From contig DATMGU010000126.1 in assembly GCA_035555315.1 (NCBI GenBank), positions 124,001-188,000 on the forward strand: a stretch of DNA of 64,000 nucleotides. The letters run 5' to 3'. The notes under the pieces were generated by a model. That model made no database searches. It was not told where the DNA came from and saw nothing but the letters and a program-made list of their open reading frames with translations. Positions 63,096 through 64,000 of the stretch are shown here, in pieces. Origin of the DNA: DATMGU01 sp035555315. GTDB taxonomy: Bacteria; Pseudomonadota; Alphaproteobacteria; ATCC43930; CGMCC-115725. The position numbers were made by a program, and so were the translations under genes. Within the stretch, counting starts at the first letter, position 1. Each line of letters begins with the position of its first letter.

Positions 63096-63752
63096 ATGAG
63101 TAAGATAGCTATCCAACGCGCGACGGACATCCTCGGATTGATCGATATCCAGCCGACCTTCATGCCGGGCGGGGAGCTGCCGGTGCCCGACGGCGCGGCG
63201 GTCGTACCGATCGCCAACCGATTGATGGAGCGCTGTTTCGATCACGCCTTCGCGACCCAGGATTGGCATCCCCCGGGCCACAGTTCCTTTGCGAGCAGCC
63301 ATCCCGGCAAACAGCCCTTCGAGACGATCGCCCTCTCCTATGGCGAACAGACGCTCTGGCCGGACCATGGCCTGCAGGGCAGTGCCGGTGCCGCCCTGCA
63401 TCCGGATCTGCGGCCGGCGAAGATCGAACTCGTCGTCCGGAAGGGTTTCCGTCCCGGGATCGACAGCTATTCGGCGTTTTTCGAGAATGATCGAAAGACC
63501 TCGACCGGTCTGGCCGGCTATCTGCGGGAGCGGGGCTTCCAACGGATTTTCCTGGCCGGGCTCGCGACGGATTTCTGCGTCGCCTTCTCCGCCGAGGACG
63601 CGGCCGATCTGGGGTTCGAGGCCCTGGTGATCGAGGATGCCTGCCGCGGCATCGGCATGCCGGCGGGCGCCGGCGCCACCACGATCGACGCGGCCCGGAT
63701 CAGGCTCCTGGCGAAGGGCGTCCGATTCGTCTCCAGCGGCGACCTCGCCTGA
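63096..63752 (+). CDS. pncA: Nicotinamidase (pyrazinamidase/isochorismatase fold)
   Basis: A 218-aa cysteine hydrolase that deaminates nicotinamide to nicotinate in NAD salvage. The catalytic triad is Asp17 (GLIDIQPTF), Lys116 (VVRKGF) and Cys161 (ATDFCVAF); metal ligands are Asp56 and His58 in ATQDWHPPGH and His91 in WPDHG. The cis-peptide region and length are normal. The ATG at 63096 follows AGGAGA; the very long frame upstream is antisense to malate synthase. Related isochorismatase-fold enzymes act on other amides, but the metal site supports nicotinamide. Confidence 0.94.
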   Translation: MSKIAIQRATDILGLIDIQPTFMPGGELPVPDGAAVVPIANRLMERCFDHAFATQDWHPPGHSSFASSHPGKQPFETIALSYGEQTLWPDHGLQGSAGAALHPDLRPAKIELVVRKGFRPGIDSYSAFFENDRKTSTGLAGYLRERGFQRIFLAGLATDFCVAFSAEDAADLGFEALVIEDACRGIGMPAGAGATTIDAARIRLLAKGVRFVSSGDLA

Positions 63753-63765
63753 CGGGCCTCGGGCT

Positions 63766-64000
63766 CTAGAACCGGGAACTCTGACGATAGAACGGCTCGT
63801 GCCGGGCGGGGTCGATGTAATCGCGATAGAAGGCCCGTACATGCGGCAGCAATGCCCGGGAAAGGTGTCGCCGCTCGACCTCGTCGCTCGATAGGGCATG
63901 CTGCAACTGCCGGTGCAGTTCCTGTAGCGCGCCGTCCCGGTCGACGCGGGTGAACCGCCGCTCCGCATAGATCGCCTCGCCGTCGCAGAGCACGGTCGTG
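63766..64000 (-). CDS. 3' end of an unidentified gene, cut by the window edge
   Basis: The last 78 or so codons of a minus-strand gene that continues past base 64000. The visible part is mostly helical and charged (VDRDGALQELHRQLQHAL, SRALLPHVRAFYRDY, ending HEPFYRQSSRF). The frame stays open to the edge with a codon pattern like its neighbours. A GTG at 63993 is in frame but is unlikely to be the true start. It converges with the nicotinamidase gene, 13 bases apart. I do not recognise the family; an NAD-salvage partner would be plausible by location but no motif shows it. Confidence 0.5.
   Translation of the reverse strand, partial: TTVLCDGEAIYAERRFTRVDRDGALQELHRQLQHALSSDEVERRHLSRALLPHVRAFYRDYIDPARHEPFYRQSSRF

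Overview
The window looks like chromosomal DNA of a metabolically versatile, GC-rich proteobacterium, most likely an alphaproteobacterium of the Rhodospirillales or Hyphomicrobiales type. This rests on dense coding, frequent GTG starts, many ATGA-type overlaps, many ABC importers of the spermidine/putrescine and dipeptide types, NtaA-type flavin monooxygenases, malate synthase G, and GntR, LysR, LacI and Lrp regulators beside the pathways they probably control. This is inferred from gene content; no rRNA or other phylogenetic marker is present. I see no phage, insertion sequence, integrase, CRISPR array or known defence system.

Layout. 0.1-2.3 kb: a membrane PAS histidine kinase and tRNA-Arg(CCG). 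2.4-8.8 kb: an HxlR regulator divergent from a complete RND efflux pump (adaptor, permease, outer-membrane channel), with a palindrome between them. 9.0-20.4 kb (plus strand): HutC-type GntR regulator, ADP-ribosylglycohydrolase-fold protein, PfkB kinase, four-gene Pot-type ABC importer, NtaA-type monooxygenase, NCS2 purine permease and adenine deaminase. The first three resemble E. coli yegW-yegU-yegV, so this may be a nucleoside or modified-purine catabolic module.

20.4-30.6 kb (minus strand): an FCD-type GntR regulator, a second Pot-type importer, a class II aldolase, a DUF1028 protein, an NtaA-type monooxygenase, an HpaB-type flavin monooxygenase and an M20 hydrolase. Four 13-bp palindromes of one consensus lie in front of four transcription units here, including the regulator, which makes this a likely single regulon for an unknown substrate. 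30.7-38.9 kb: a polar amino acid importer (binding protein and permease, no ATPase), then MaoC hydratase, CoA-transferase, acyl-CoA dehydrogenase, a two-repeat tautomerase and a LacI regulator, which diverges from two DapA-family aldolases over two LacI operators.

39.0-46.8 kb: an NtaA-type monooxygenase behind a dipeptide-type ABC importer, resembling in outline the EDTA uptake/monooxygenase loci, and a LysR gene. 46.9-50.1 kb: HMG-CoA-lyase-like enzyme, CaiB-type CoA-transferase, gamma-carbonic-anhydrase-like protein and a remnant of an MFS transporter. 50.1-64.0 kb: Lrp/AsnC regulator divergent from 4-hydroxyphenylpyruvate dioxygenase, a fourth NtaA-type monooxygenase, an orphan molybdopterin hydroxylase large subunit, an M20 hydrolase, a secreted tannase-family esterase, an acyltransferase, malate synthase G, nicotinamidase and the 3' end of one unidentified gene. 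The common theme is uptake plus flavin-dependent oxidation of organic compounds, each unit with its own local regulator.
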